From NCBI GenBank assembly GCA_023428375.1, contig JAEYYR010000003.1, positions 96,029 through 160,028 of the forward strand: a DNA stretch of 64,000 nucleotides. Direction: 5' to 3'. Every line of letters starts with the position of its first letter. The stretch's first letter is position 1. A program made the position numbers and the translations under genes. The DNA is from a bacterium. GTDB lineage: Bacteria > Babelota > Babeliae > Babelales > Babelaceae. The notes beneath the pieces were generated by a model. It was not told the origin of the DNA. It saw only the letters and a program-made list of their open reading frames with translations, and made no database searches. Positions 51,031 through 59,847 of the stretch are shown here, one piece after another.

Positions 51031-52031
51031 TCTATATTGCAAGGCAATCGCTTAAATCCCGAAAAAGACAATGCTTGCAGTGTGTAATCATGCTGCAAGT
51101 AATCTTGTCTTGTCATTAAATACGCCGAAGCTTTTTTTTCTATTAATGCCGTTGCAAAATTATTGTGCAATAAAGCTATCAATGGATTTGATGTATTAAA
51201 GTTTGTGCTTCTAGCAAACTCATCAAACGAAATAAATTGATGATTAGTAGCAATATTGAATATCGAATTTGTATGAGCATATTCTATCAAAGATTGCATT
51301 GCATTATTGGTTTTGCTAATTGTGCACAAATTTTGCAATGCGATCACTCCTTTAATGTTAGCTTTTTCTGAAATATACCAGACAGGATCTTCATCATTCC
51401 GTATGATAACTTTTGATTTCAAATGAGAAAAATCAATAATACCACCTTGTGTAATAGTTGAATCATAAGACATGAATGCATTCATATCTGGATCAGCAAA
51501 CACAATCAGATCAGGTTTATTATTATTGTTCTGAAAATATTGATTTACACTGATATATGTATTAACTGGGATGTTTGCTGATAGTATGTTGTTTTTTTGA
51601 AGATCTTTATGTAATTGTGATTTAAATTCTTCGATTGTTTTTAGTGTTTTGTTGTTTTCATACATAAGGTCAATAAAGCTGATCCGTATGTTATGATAAC
51701 CTGACTTTATTAGACCAAGAATAATAATATAGTCTTGTAATAAATAACCGCTTGCAAATGAAACATAATTTAATTCTTGCGATCTGGGATGTCTAATCAT
51801 TAATTCTCTTATGATTTCTGTTGCAAATGAAATACGAGTATTTAAGTCAATGCACGAACAATATTTTAAATTTTCTCTATTTTTTTCATATTTTTTTATT
51901 TCGCGACGTAGATCGCAAGAAATATGCGCCCATTCAAAAGAAATTGGCGCCAAGGATATTGCCTTAAATGATTCATCGGCAGAATAGATTAACAATGGGA
52001 ATAATAAGATTAAATAATATTCGATTTTCAT
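51027..52031 (-). CDS. Secreted protein with Rossmann-like core
   Basis: 334 residues with signal peptide MKIEYYLILLFPLLIYS. Residues about 85-130 (ELNYVSFASGYLLQDYIIILGLIKSGYHNIRISFIDLMY in parts) resemble the first strand-helix-strand of a nucleotide- or SAM-binding Rossmann fold, with ID at the end of strand 2; a later PDLIVFADPDMNAFMSYD fits a further strand. The usual GxGxG is not there (FASGYLLQD), so cofactor binding is open. The Sec signal on a methyltransferase-like fold suggests action outside the cytoplasm, perhaps in the host. The 188-bp gap upstream (52032-52219) shows nothing clear beyond AT-rich sequence. Confidence 0.65.
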   Translation of the reverse strand: MKIEYYLILLFPLLIYSADESFKAISLAPISFEWAHISCDLRREIKKYEKNRENLKYCSCIDLNTRISFATEIIRELMIRHPRSQELNYVSFASGYLLQDYIIILGLIKSGYHNIRISFIDLMYENNKTLKTIEEFKSQLHKDLQKNNILSANIPVNTYISVNQYFQNNNNKPDLIVFADPDMNAFMSYDSTITQGGIIDFSHLKSKVIIRNDEDPVWYISEKANIKGVIALQNLCTISKTNNAMQSLIEYAHTNSIFNIATNHQFISFDEFARSTNFNTSNPLIALLHNNFATALIEKKASAYLMTRQDYLQHDYTLQALSFSGFKRLPCNID

Positions 52032-52219
52032 AACACGATCTTTATTTCTTAGTTATTTGTTTATGATATTTTTAAATGTATCTCAATGCACCTGGTTAAT
52101 ACAAGCAAGCACGCTATTTTTACTTATTTACAGGCAGTATTCGTATTTAATAAATACTAGTAAATATTGTTATTTTGCCCCCATATTCATTAAAATGAAA
52201 CAAATAAGGGAGTATTTAA

Positions 52220-52546
52220 ATGAAGAACTATGTTTACATGTTAACGCTATGCTTTTTAACCATATCAGCACAAGCAGCCAAATTTACTTTAAAAAATGCT
52301 AGTAAATCTACACTTAATGGCTTTGTGACCCCAGGTAATATGGGTTTTACATTAACAGCGGGCAAGCAACAAGAATTTGATAGTAACAATGTTACAGGGT
52401 TTAAAGCAGGTTTAGCTGAGGACGCAACGACTTTTATTACCTATCAATTTCCTGAGAATGAAAATAAAGATATGAAAATAATTCTTAATACGGTGCCAGG
52501 AAAAGGCGGAAAAAAACAATTAAGAATATATTTTGAAAATAAATAA
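52220..52546 (+). CDS. Small secreted beta-rich protein (paralog family B)
   Basis: 108 residues; AAGGGAG lies just before the ATG. Signal peptide MKNYVYMLTLCFLTISAQAA. The mature start AKFTLKNASKSTLNGFV and the turn LTAGKQQEF match the pattern in the next two genes and in the gene at 4664. The mature chain is short (about 90 residues), basic and without Cys. Probably a small beta-sandwich; function unknown. First of three tandem copies. Confidence 0.75.
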   Translation: MKNYVYMLTLCFLTISAQAAKFTLKNASKSTLNGFVTPGNMGFTLTAGKQQEFDSNNVTGFKAGLAEDATTFITYQFPENENKDMKIILNTVPGKGGKKQLRIYFENK

Positions 52547-52568
52547 AAATAAAGACATAGGGGAATAT

Positions 52569-52916
52569 ATGAAAAAGATTTTTTATTTGTTGGTATTACC
52601 ATTCACTTTGGTAAATGCTGTTGAATTTACTGTGCAAAATAATTTAAAAGAATCAGTAACCGTGGCGTTTATGCTAGATAAAAGAGCTCCTCAAGCCTTG
52701 CAGCAACAAAATGTTGTCGTTGGTTCGGGGCAATCTAAAAAAACGTCCGTTGGTAATACCTTTATGGGTAAAACATTTCCTATTACAGGGTTTGTAGCAA
52801 GCGCAAAAGATTATACTGCACAATACTTAATTCCGCAGGATAAACTTAACAAGAATATATTTGTTGGGATCAAACCAGCGCCTACTGGTAAATCGCTTAT
52901 ATTTGACGTTCGATAA
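52569..52916 (+). CDS. Small secreted beta-rich protein (paralog family B)
   Basis: 115 residues from ATG 52569 (GGGGA upstream; an in-frame start at 52533 lies inside the previous gene and before the RBS). Signal peptide MKKIFYLLVLPFTLVNA, then VEFTVQNNLKESVTVAFMLDK, a Gly-Ser-Gly turn (VVGSGQSKKTSVG) and further strands. Closest by pattern to the next gene (IEFKILNDLKEKVIVTFDVY). Function unknown. Confidence 0.75.
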   Translation: MKKIFYLLVLPFTLVNAVEFTVQNNLKESVTVAFMLDKRAPQALQQQNVVVGSGQSKKTSVGNTFMGKTFPITGFVASAKDYTAQYLIPQDKLNKNIFVGIKPAPTGKSLIFDVR

Positions 52917-52945
52917 TTTATAAAATTAAATAAAGGGAAAAACTA

Positions 52946-53362
52946 ATGAAATACGTTTTAGCAATTTTTTCACTAGTATTATCGATACGAATGAGCGCTA
53001 TCGAATTTAAAATTCTTAATGATCTTAAAGAGAAGGTAATAGTTACTTTCGACGTTTATTCGAATAAAGGCGATTTTATTCCTTATAGTATTCAGAGACA
53101 GGCTTATAATATCAATCCTGGAAAGATTGAAAAAATAAGGCCTATACTAAAGGACGACCAGGGACATGTTTTTGGTGTAAATCAAATATATGTAACTGGA
53201 AACAAATCTAAAGTTGGCTCTACTTATTATATTGATGAAGAAAATAGAGATAAGAATTTTGAAATGAAGCTCATTAATGGGCAAACGCTAAAGCTTACAG
53301 CTACTGGACCAGTTCCTGGAGCGATGGGCCCTGTATTTGAATCTATAAAAGTTATTAAATAA
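52946..53362 (+). CDS. Small secreted beta-rich protein (paralog family B)
   Basis: 138 residues; AAAGGGAA precedes the ATG. Signal peptide MKYVLAIFSLVLSIRMSA, then IEFKILNDLKEKVIVTFDVYS and a turn INPGKIEKI like LAPGETKK of the gene at 4664. Third of the tandem set, slightly longer than the others. The stop TAA abuts the stop of the convergent thpR with no intervening base. Function unknown. Confidence 0.75.
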   Translation: MKYVLAIFSLVLSIRMSAIEFKILNDLKEKVIVTFDVYSNKGDFIPYSIQRQAYNINPGKIEKIRPILKDDQGHVFGVNQIYVTGNKSKVGSTYYIDEENRDKNFEMKLINGQTLKLTATGPVPGAMGPVFESIKVIK

Positions 53363-53959
53363 CTAAGATAATTTTATTGTAAATAACGTTTTATATGATA
53401 CTTGTCCGAATGCATTTTGCACTGATTCAAGCGCATAGATAGTATCAACGTGCCAGCTTAAATTGAGCGGCATCGATTCAATAATTTTATTATTCATTTC
53501 TTTGGAAAGCCGCGCTAATGTAATGTGCGGCTTTATTTCATACTTTTTTTCATATTTAATATGAGTTTGGTTCAGAATTACATTTTCGATCGATTCAATG
53601 ATGCTTGTAATAGGTTCTTTTGCAAGATCGGCCCACAACATTTTTGCATGAGTATTATGCGCCATTGATATTGAAATAATCTGCGCATCAAACGGAGTAA
53701 TGGTTATCGAAGCTAGCGCATTTTTTAATGATAAAATCATGCTTTCTTCAACAGTGCCAATATACACCAACGTAGAATGGAGGTTTGCATATTCAATATA
53801 CCGGCCCTTGAAATCCTGTTGAAAATATACTTGTAATGCCTGAAGTTCTTTTAAAATGTGATGTGGCGGTATCAGCGCAAAAAAAACTTTATGGAATCTA
53901 AGAGGTGCTAATTGCTGTCGCTGTTGTTGATCTAGGGTAATTTTTGTTGATGAAGCCAT
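53363..53959 (-). CDS. thpR: RNA 2',3'-cyclic phosphodiesterase (2H family, ThpR)
   Basis: 198 residues. The 2H family has two HxT/Sx motifs about 80-90 residues apart: HSTL (in NLHSTLVYIG) and HITL (in KPHITLARL), both present. The N-terminal FHKVFFALIPPHHILKEL is the usual first strand and helix. These enzymes open 2',3'-cyclic phosphates in RNA and can ligate tRNA halves in vitro. Normal length 180-200. It is 3 bp from the end of the next secreted gene on the same strand. Confidence 0.88.
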   Translation of the reverse strand: MASSTKITLDQQQRQQLAPLRFHKVFFALIPPHHILKELQALQVYFQQDFKGRYIEYANLHSTLVYIGTVEESMILSLKNALASITITPFDAQIISISMAHNTHAKMLWADLAKEPITSIIESIENVILNQTHIKYEKKYEIKPHITLARLSKEMNNKIIESMPLNLSWHVDTIYALESVQNAFGQVSYKTLFTIKLS

Positions 53960-53962
53960 GGT

Positions 53963-54982
53963 TTAATCTTCTGTAGGTAAAACAGGAATATTATACTCTA
54001 TTAAGCAATAGTTAATTGATTTTTCTGTTTCATTATCAAGAAAATTATGTACTTCAAGACCACTATCGGTAAACGCAAATTCGGGTTTAAAATCTAGAAA
54101 ATAATAGTTTGCTCCATATTGAGCAATGCATAACGACGGATCTTCCAAATATTCATTCCGTGCATCTTTATGAGCCCATTGTTGCCAAGAGTTATTGCAG
54201 GGTGTTCTTTTAATATTCCAGCTTGCATACTTCCGCGGTATACTGATGTGTGATAATACTAGATTGTTCTTATTCTGCTTAATTTTTTCTAATAATTGAA
54301 ACATTCCCGGCATTTGTAGAGCCTTGCTAATGGTAAATGAAATACCTTCAAGGTAAGTATCAGTATACGCTTCTTTTACACTAATGGAGTCTTTGAACGA
54401 TTCAATATATACCGAGGCGCTTGGTTGAAAATCTATATATGAAGCTGGAGAGATTCGAACATAACAACCATCGGTGAATTTATTTTTAACCATTGCCAAT
54501 AATTTTTCATGTTTTTCATGCGCGGTGAAAAATTCATCTCTTTCTTGACGGCCATGCGTGAATGCAAGAGTTGCAGGAATTCTCTTGAAAAAATCTTTTT
54601 TTAATTCATCAAGCAGCTTATCCCGCAAGAATGTGCGATAAGGATTATTCAACCATGGATCCAGTTGATAATAGTGATAATGCAGTGATGTTTGCCATTT
54701 GGCTTTCAGAAGATTGCTCACATGCCAATTTAAATGTCCTTGCAACACTTCAAAAACGTTAGTTAATCGACAAAAAGTCAGTTTGTCTTGGGCCAATTTA
54801 CTATGCAAGGCGCATATTTTTTCTTTTTGTGTATCGCGCCATATATGTTGGACGTTGGGACGTGTGTGCTTATGGCGAGTAGATTGCAATTTGCTTTCCA
54901 CCACCATTTTGAAATTTCGTGGAAATTCCACAGAGTGTATTACAGGCAAAAATAATAGAAAAACAGTTAACAGATAAATCAT
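53963..54982 (-). CDS. Secreted protein of unknown function
   Basis: 339 residues from ATG 54982 (GAGG upstream and a signal peptide MIYLLTVFLLFLPVIHS directly at the start; the longer frame adds 14 charged residues before it). The mature part is helical and basic (residues 20-130) and then mixed. A few Cys and many aromatic residues; no recognised domain. Located between thpR and tsaD on the same strand. Confidence 0.7.
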   Translation of the reverse strand: MIYLLTVFLLFLPVIHSVEFPRNFKMVVESKLQSTRHKHTRPNVQHIWRDTQKEKICALHSKLAQDKLTFCRLTNVFEVLQGHLNWHVSNLLKAKWQTSLHYHYYQLDPWLNNPYRTFLRDKLLDELKKDFFKRIPATLAFTHGRQERDEFFTAHEKHEKLLAMVKNKFTDGCYVRISPASYIDFQPSASVYIESFKDSISVKEAYTDTYLEGISFTISKALQMPGMFQLLEKIKQNKNNLVLSHISIPRKYASWNIKRTPCNNSWQQWAHKDARNEYLEDPSLCIAQYGANYYFLDFKPEFAFTDSGLEVHNFLDNETEKSINYCLIEYNIPVLPTED

Positions 54983-55037
54983 TGCTACGGCCTCTTTTTT
55001 ATAAAAGAAGTATAGAGCCCGCAATTAAAAAGTAAAT

Positions 55038-56054
55038 TTACCAAATATCAAGCGTGAGATCGTTAAATAATCCTTGTTGGGCTTTATAATGACCAACAAA
55101 TGCAATCATTCCCGCATTATCGGTGCATAAAAGTGATGAGGGTGTGAAAAATTGAATTCCTTTATTTTCAGCAAACATACGCAACTGTTGTTTGAGGTAT
55201 TTGTTTGCAGCAACGCCGCCAACAAAAGTAATAGCTTTAATTGAAGGGTGTTGTTCAAGTGCATATTTTAATCGATCAATAAAAATATCTTTGATACACA
55301 CCAGTAACGAACTTGCAACATCTTGCTTGAGCTGTTCATTGTCAGGAAATAAAAACTTTTTGGTTTCCATGTCATAGGCGTTTTTATTAACCAAATCATA
55401 CAGCACGGCAGTTTTTAAACCGGAAAAGCTAAAGCCATAGCCACGATTTTTTAAACGTGGATATTTAAAATAATCATTAAATTCAGCTTTTTCTGCCAAT
55501 TTTTCTATAATTGGACCACCTGGATATGGCAAACCCATCATCTTTGCAATCTTATCAAATGCTTCACCGGCTGCATCGTCTTGAGTAACTCCCAAAACTT
55601 CATACTCCCCATACCCTTTAACAAGGTACAATGAGGTATGTCCGCCCGAAGCAGTTAAGCAAAGATGGGGAAAAGGCACTTGATTTTCAACGCAGGCGGA
55701 AAATGCATGACCTTCTAAGTGATTCACACCAATGATTTTTTTTTGTGCAGCGTAAGCCAATCCTTTTGCAAAACAGACCCCGGTTAGCAATGAACCAGGT
55801 AAGCCTGGTCGATTGGTGACCGCGATGACATCTATGTTCTCTAAAGGTATCTGAGCTTTTTCAAGCGCTGTTTGAACAACGCCTTGTAATTTTTCAAGAT
55901 GCGACCGTGAAGCTATTTCAGGCACCACACCACCGTACAGTGCATGTTGGGATTGTGTATAAAAGGCATGAGATATGAGTCCTTTTTCCGTGGAATAAAC
56001 TGCTGCTGCAGTATCATCACAAGAAGATTCTATGCCCAAAATGGTGTATTTCAT
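55038..56054 (-). CDS. tsaD: tRNA N6-adenosine threonylcarbamoyltransferase TsaD
   Basis: 338 residues, standard length. TsaD transfers the threonylcarbamoyl group to A37 of tRNAs reading ANN codons. ASKHA fold with ILGIESSCDDTAAAVY at the start, VVPEIASRSHLEKL, the metal-binding HLEGHAFSA, SGGHTSLYLV, DDAAGEAFDKIAKMMGLPYPGGP, and FVGGVAANKYLKQQL. Its partners tsaB, tsaC and tsaE are not in the window. It follows a small secreted gene by 3 bp. Confidence 0.97.
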   Translation of the reverse strand: MKYTILGIESSCDDTAAAVYSTEKGLISHAFYTQSQHALYGGVVPEIASRSHLEKLQGVVQTALEKAQIPLENIDVIAVTNRPGLPGSLLTGVCFAKGLAYAAQKKIIGVNHLEGHAFSACVENQVPFPHLCLTASGGHTSLYLVKGYGEYEVLGVTQDDAAGEAFDKIAKMMGLPYPGGPIIEKLAEKAEFNDYFKYPRLKNRGYGFSFSGLKTAVLYDLVNKNAYDMETKKFLFPDNEQLKQDVASSLLVCIKDIFIDRLKYALEQHPSIKAITFVGGVAANKYLKQQLRMFAENKGIQFFTPSSLLCTDNAGMIAFVGHYKAQQGLFNDLTLDIW

Positions 56055-56057
56055 AAA

Positions 56058-56726
56058 TCATGCTATGGGAAGTAGGGTGATGGTTTGCGCATCTCGCGTT
56101 TCTTGATAAGCCGGTGCGGTATGCAATGGGCGTACATCAACGAGTTCTAGGGCGCAGAGGCCAAGTGAATCATCAAAGTCTTCCTGTGTTACGGAATTTT
56201 TCAATCGTAACGTGGGCAGTGCTATGATATTTCGTTCCTTGCTATCGTATTGTGCACAATGCAAATCTTCTACAAAATCAGGATTTATGTAAATCACAAA
56301 AGCGTTTTTAGGGATTTTATTTGATGTTTTTTTACTGGTAACTTCTTCGATATCCCAGGAATATTTAATTTTTTCACCTTCAAACAAGGTTCGACGAGTA
56401 ATTCTGAACCAGCGAGCTTTCGTAGAATTTTTTAAGGAAAAACTAGTAACCGTGTTACCAACAGTGTCAAAGCAGGGTGCTTGGTCGAGTATAACTACGC
56501 TCATTGTTACAATTTCTTGATCATCATTGAATAAGCACCAACCTGAAGAAAGCTTAAGCCAACGTCCCTTATAAGAAGCCATCAATCCATCAAAATGTTC
56601 AATTTCAGGTGATGCTTTTATATTAAAACGATAAGTAAATTGGCGTTTGGCTGTAGGAATTACCGTGCTCGCAAAACTCCAATCAACTGCGGATAGAAGC
56701 AAAAGAAGAAAATAGAGTATATTCAT
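56058..56726 (-). CDS. Secreted protein of unknown function
   Basis: 222 residues with signal peptide MNILYFLLLLLSAVDWSFAS. The mature part is rich in beta patterns (FTYRFNIKASPEIEHFDGLM; VTMSVVILDQAPCFDTVGNTVTSFSLK in parts; NAFVIYINPDFVEDL). Three or four Cys. No known family. Likely co-transcribed with tsaD, 3 bp downstream. Confidence 0.7.
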   Translation of the reverse strand: MNILYFLLLLLSAVDWSFASTVIPTAKRQFTYRFNIKASPEIEHFDGLMASYKGRWLKLSSGWCLFNDDQEIVTMSVVILDQAPCFDTVGNTVTSFSLKNSTKARWFRITRRTLFEGEKIKYSWDIEEVTSKKTSNKIPKNAFVIYINPDFVEDLHCAQYDSKERNIIALPTLRLKNSVTQEDFDDSLGLCALELVDVRPLHTAPAYQETRDAQTITLLPIA

Positions 56727-56856
56727 AGGTTTCTAACGATAATTTTTTATTTTATCGTAACAAATTTTTTTCTTTTGCCCAATAATTACTTTGCGCATCT
56801 TGCGCTGCTGGTTTGTAAATCGTTAAGATAAGGCAGAATTAGCTATATGGAGTTTT

Positions 56857-57366
56857 ATGGCATTTGTGAATTTTTTCAAACAAAAGTGGCAAGCTATTTT
56901 AGCGGTTGAGCAATCTCCTGAAAAGTTGGCGCGAGCTCTGACTCTTGGATTATGGATCGCATTTTCCCCATTTTTAGGTTTGCAGACGCCTCTTATTTTT
57001 ATTATTGCTCCGCTCATGGGCCTTAGCTCATTTATTGTTTTTACAACCGTATATGTGGTGAACAATCCTTGGACGATGATTCCCATAATAGTTTTAGATT
57101 ATTATGTAGGATATTTTATCGTCGAAAAATGGCTTGGCTTCAATCTTCATGCCTACAATCCTGGATTTATGACATGGGTCAATGAAAAGCTACAAAGATA
57201 CCTGTCTTCTTACCTAGGAACGGCGCCTTTGTGCTTTTGGTGTTTCATATGTGGCGGTTTGGTGGTATCATTAATAGTAGCGTCTATAAGTTATCCTATT
57301 TTACGCTATTGTTGTAAACGTATTCGCCGAACGCGAGCCCATCATGAAGATTATAAGCACGAATAA
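56857..57366 (+). CDS. DUF2062 membrane protein
   Basis: 169 residues. The family pattern SPEKLARALTLGLWIAFSPFLGLQTPL (in parts) followed by two or three membrane helices and NNPWTMIPIIVLDYYVG is characteristic of DUF2062, small inner-membrane proteins of unknown role, often near sugar transferases or competence genes. GGAG precedes the ATG. Its end overlaps the start of smpB by 23 bp, so the two are probably translated in a coupled manner. Confidence 0.85.
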   Translation: MAFVNFFKQKWQAILAVEQSPEKLARALTLGLWIAFSPFLGLQTPLIFIIAPLMGLSSFIVFTTVYVVNNPWTMIPIIVLDYYVGYFIVEKWLGFNLHAYNPGFMTWVNEKLQRYLSSYLGTAPLCFWCFICGGLVVSLIVASISYPILRYCCKRIRRTRAHHEDYKHE

Positions 57367-57802
57367 AAAAGCATTCCACGATTATGAAGTATTAGAACGC
57401 CTTGAAGTTGGTATGGTTCTCAGCGGAGAAGAAGTTAAATCCCTTCGTGCTGGACATATTAACTTAGTTGGTTCCTTTGCGACTATCCATGATGGCGAAT
57501 TATTTCTCATAAATGCCTATATTGCGCCATATTCTCACGCGTATTCAAAAGAAGTCGACATTTCACGTCGAACGCGAAAATTGCTCTTGCATAAAAAAGA
57601 ACTCAATCGCTTGATTGGTGACATTGCGCGCAAAGGCATCACTTTAGTTCCGTTAAAGATTTACTTTAATGAAAGATCTAAAGTAAAACTTGAGCTTGGA
57701 ATTGCAAAGCATAAAAAAGCGCATGCACGCAAAGAAGAATTACGTGAAAAAGACATTAAACGCGAAACATCACGTGAATTGCGTGGAAGATATAAATTCT
57801 AA
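57344..57802 (+). CDS. smpB: SsrA-binding protein SmpB
   Basis: 152 residues, standard length. SmpB binds tmRNA and places it in stalled ribosomes. Diagnostic parts: ISTNKKAFHDYEVLERLEVGMVLSGEEVKSLR, INLVGSFATI, AYIAPYSHA, RTRKLLLHKKELNRL and the basic C-terminal tail KHKKAHARKEELREKDIKRE (positions 122-141). tmRNA itself is encoded at 61624, 3.8 kb away. Confidence 0.97.
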   Translation: MKIISTNKKAFHDYEVLERLEVGMVLSGEEVKSLRAGHINLVGSFATIHDGELFLINAYIAPYSHAYSKEVDISRRTRKLLLHKKELNRLIGDIARKGITLVPLKIYFNERSKVKLELGIAKHKKAHARKEELREKDIKRETSRELRGRYKF

Positions 57803-57901
57803 ACGTCCAGAGTTGTTTTAGGCAATCAATTATTGTTTTATTGATTCATTTTCTGCTAACTTATTTTCTAAATGTATAATTTAAATAAGATGGGCCTTTC
57901 T

Positions 57902-58792
57902 ATGAAATCAATCGTGTTAACTCTTTTATTGTTACTTAATTCATTTGTCACTGCGGCAGAAGTGAATTTTGATCCCATTGTGCCAAGCTCGGTTATAAAA
58001 AAAATCACATTAAGTCTTCCTGTAATGAGATCTAAGGATCAAAAGAATAATCGAGAAATAAGTACCTCTGCTCCTCAAGATATTAATGCAATTTATTCTC
58101 TAGCTGAAAATAATAGCCGTATTAAAAAGTTATTAAATATAGCTCTTATCGAGAAAAAAAACGAGATATTTATAGAATCAAAAACCGCTGTTTCACCCTA
58201 TGCATTTGAGAACCATACACTATGGCGCATTCTTCTTGATTGGGCGTACTCATCATTGGTAAATAAATCATTTGTTATGGGTTTAGGTGCATTTTTATCT
58301 GAATTGCAATCCGGTGATAATGAACCTTCATTCATTAGAAGAAATATTTTATTGCGGGATGCAATAACATTCAGTAAACTTCTAGGCTTTGAAGAAATAT
58401 CACAGGTTCTTGCTGTATTTCGTGAAATGAATAAAAAAATCATGGAGCAATTAAAACCTGATCGTTACACTAAAGAATTTATTGCTGAGAGAGTTTTTCG
58501 ACAATTTAGTGATCAATTTAAGCATATTGCGCAACTTGATGTAGATTTTGCTCGACGAATTGATCCGCAAATATTTGACAAAATTCTTGCACAGCCTAAA
58601 TATGCTAATGCATTAACATCAGAATTAAATACTGACGATCTTAATAAAATGGCTGAGCTTGATTTACTTATTAAAGCTATGAAGACAATGCAGGAAGATG
58701 CATATAAATTTTATCCTGCATATATAGAAAAAACTTCAAAGCCAGTAACAGATGTCAGTCAGGAAAAAAAGATTGATACTATGGAGATTTAA
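57902..58792 (+). CDS. Secreted protein of unknown function
   Basis: 296 residues from ATG 57902, chosen for the clean signal peptide MKSIVLTLLLLLNSFVTAA; ATGs at 57872 and 57890 are possible and no start has a strong RBS. The mature chain is helical and polar, with no Cys, ending in a Lys/Asp/Glu tail. No known domain. Its TAA overlaps the ATG of the NUDIX gene (TAATG), so the two are coupled. Confidence 0.7.
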   Translation: MKSIVLTLLLLLNSFVTAAEVNFDPIVPSSVIKKITLSLPVMRSKDQKNNREISTSAPQDINAIYSLAENNSRIKKLLNIALIEKKNEIFIESKTAVSPYAFENHTLWRILLDWAYSSLVNKSFVMGLGAFLSELQSGDNEPSFIRRNILLRDAITFSKLLGFEEISQVLAVFREMNKKIMEQLKPDRYTKEFIAERVFRQFSDQFKHIAQLDVDFARRIDPQIFDKILAQPKYANALTSELNTDDLNKMAELDLLIKAMKTMQEDAYKFYPAYIEKTSKPVTDVSQEKKIDTMEI

Positions 58793-59217
58793 TGAGCTGC
58801 TATCGCGCATATGTGCTTATCATTCTAGAAAAAAATAACAAAGTTTTATTACTTAAGCGTAATGCGCACGCAACTTTTGGTGCAGGAAGTACCTCCTTAG
58901 TTGGCGGCAAGGTTGAAGAATGTGAAATGCTTAATGACGCAATTATTCGAGAAACATTTGAGGAAGTGGGTGTAACGATCGATAAAATCGACTTGAAATA
59001 TGTTCATACCACCAATAAACGCTCAGAAAACATAATGATTATTGGCGTTTTTAAGGTTACCAAATGGCAAGGTGAGCCCTATAATAAAGAGCCAAAAAAA
59101 CATGATGCTATGATTTGGGCGGATTATAATGCATTGCCCGATGATTTATTGCCCACTCACCGCAATATCATTCAAATGGTTAACCAGGGTATTATTTTTT
59201 CAGAATCATTTGAATAA
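58792..59217 (+). CDS. NUDIX hydrolase
   Basis: 141 residues. NUDIX enzymes cleave nucleoside diphosphates linked to another group. The box GX5EX7REUXEEXGU is complete: GKVEECEMLNDAIIRETFEEVGV (in two parts, GKVEECEMLND and AIIRETFEEVGV), so it should be active. The preceding strand LLLKRNAHATFGAGSTSLVGG is typical of MutT/ADP-sugar types; substrate unknown. Translation is coupled to the secreted gene upstream. Its TAA abuts the stop of the convergent gene 59218-59526. Confidence 0.9.
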   Translation: MSCYRAYVLIILEKNNKVLLLKRNAHATFGAGSTSLVGGKVEECEMLNDAIIRETFEEVGVTIDKIDLKYVHTTNKRSENIMIIGVFKVTKWQGEPYNKEPKKHDAMIWADYNALPDDLLPTHRNIIQMVNQGIIFSESFE

Positions 59218-59526
59218 TTAAAAAATACTGCGTACTAGGATGCATTTATCATTACGCATTTTTTCTAGCTCTTCTTTAGTCGCTTTAAAATAAGCTATAT
59301 CATTGTTTGATAATTGATTGGGATCTTTAAAATAGTCGCTTATTCTTTCCCATAAAGATGGTGTATATAATCTCGCAACAGTAGCAACTTTTGTTGTTTC
59401 TACATGAGGATAATGAGCATTTATTTTTTGGATATCTAAGATTTTTGCAGAAAATAATATTTTTTTATCGCTTTCGCTGTCTGCTCCGTTCAAAATTAAG
59501 GTAAGTGCTAAAGCTATTTTTTGCAT
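59218..59526 (-). CDS. Small secreted protein (paralog family A)
   Basis: 102 residues with signal peptide MQKIALALTLILNGADS. It shares a clear plan with the gene at 59542: KILFSAKILDIQKINAHYPHV versus MHFYAKVLDIKTIKKCCPQL near the start, then SDYFKD/DILQDK, an AYFK segment (DIAYFKATKEELEKM versus QHAYFKTSPATYDIL) and a final N.CI.V.. motif (DKCILVRSIF versus NHCIQVKKIY). Tandem paralogs of about 85 mature residues. Function unknown. Confidence 0.8.
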   Translation of the reverse strand: MQKIALALTLILNGADSESDKKILFSAKILDIQKINAHYPHVETTKVATVARLYTPSLWERISDYFKDPNQLSNNDIAYFKATKEELEKMRNDKCILVRSIF

Positions 59527-59541
59527 ATTAGTTCCTATGAT

Positions 59542-59847
59542 TCATAATTTATTTGGATATATTTTTTTCACTTGAATGCAATGATTACTTTGCAATATGT
59601 CATATGTTGCGGGCGATGTTTTAAAGTAAGCATGTTGATTATTCTTAATAGAATTCTTATCCTGCAATATATCAAGAATTTTTTGTATTTTTGATGGATT
59701 ATATTCAGAATATGTGCAATGCAATTTTAATTGGGGGCAGCATTTTTTTATTGTTTTAATATCTAAAACTTTTGCATAAAAATGCATAGTTTTGGGAACT
59801 TCTGTACATATTAAGAAGGTTGAAATAATAAAAAATATTTTTTTCAT
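59542..59847 (-). CDS. Small secreted protein (paralog family A)
   Basis: 101 residues from ATG 59847, which overlaps the stop of the upstream gene as ATGA; ATG 59856 is the alternative. Signal peptide MKKIFFIISTFLICTEV. Paralog of the 59218 gene (MHFYAKVLDIKTIKKCCPQL, QHAYFKTSPATYDIL, NHCIQVKKIYP). Several Cys. Function unknown; probably expressed with the flanking family members. Confidence 0.8.
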   Translation of the reverse strand: MKKIFFIISTFLICTEVPKTMHFYAKVLDIKTIKKCCPQLKLHCTYSEYNPSKIQKILDILQDKNSIKNNQHAYFKTSPATYDILQSNHCIQVKKIYPNKL

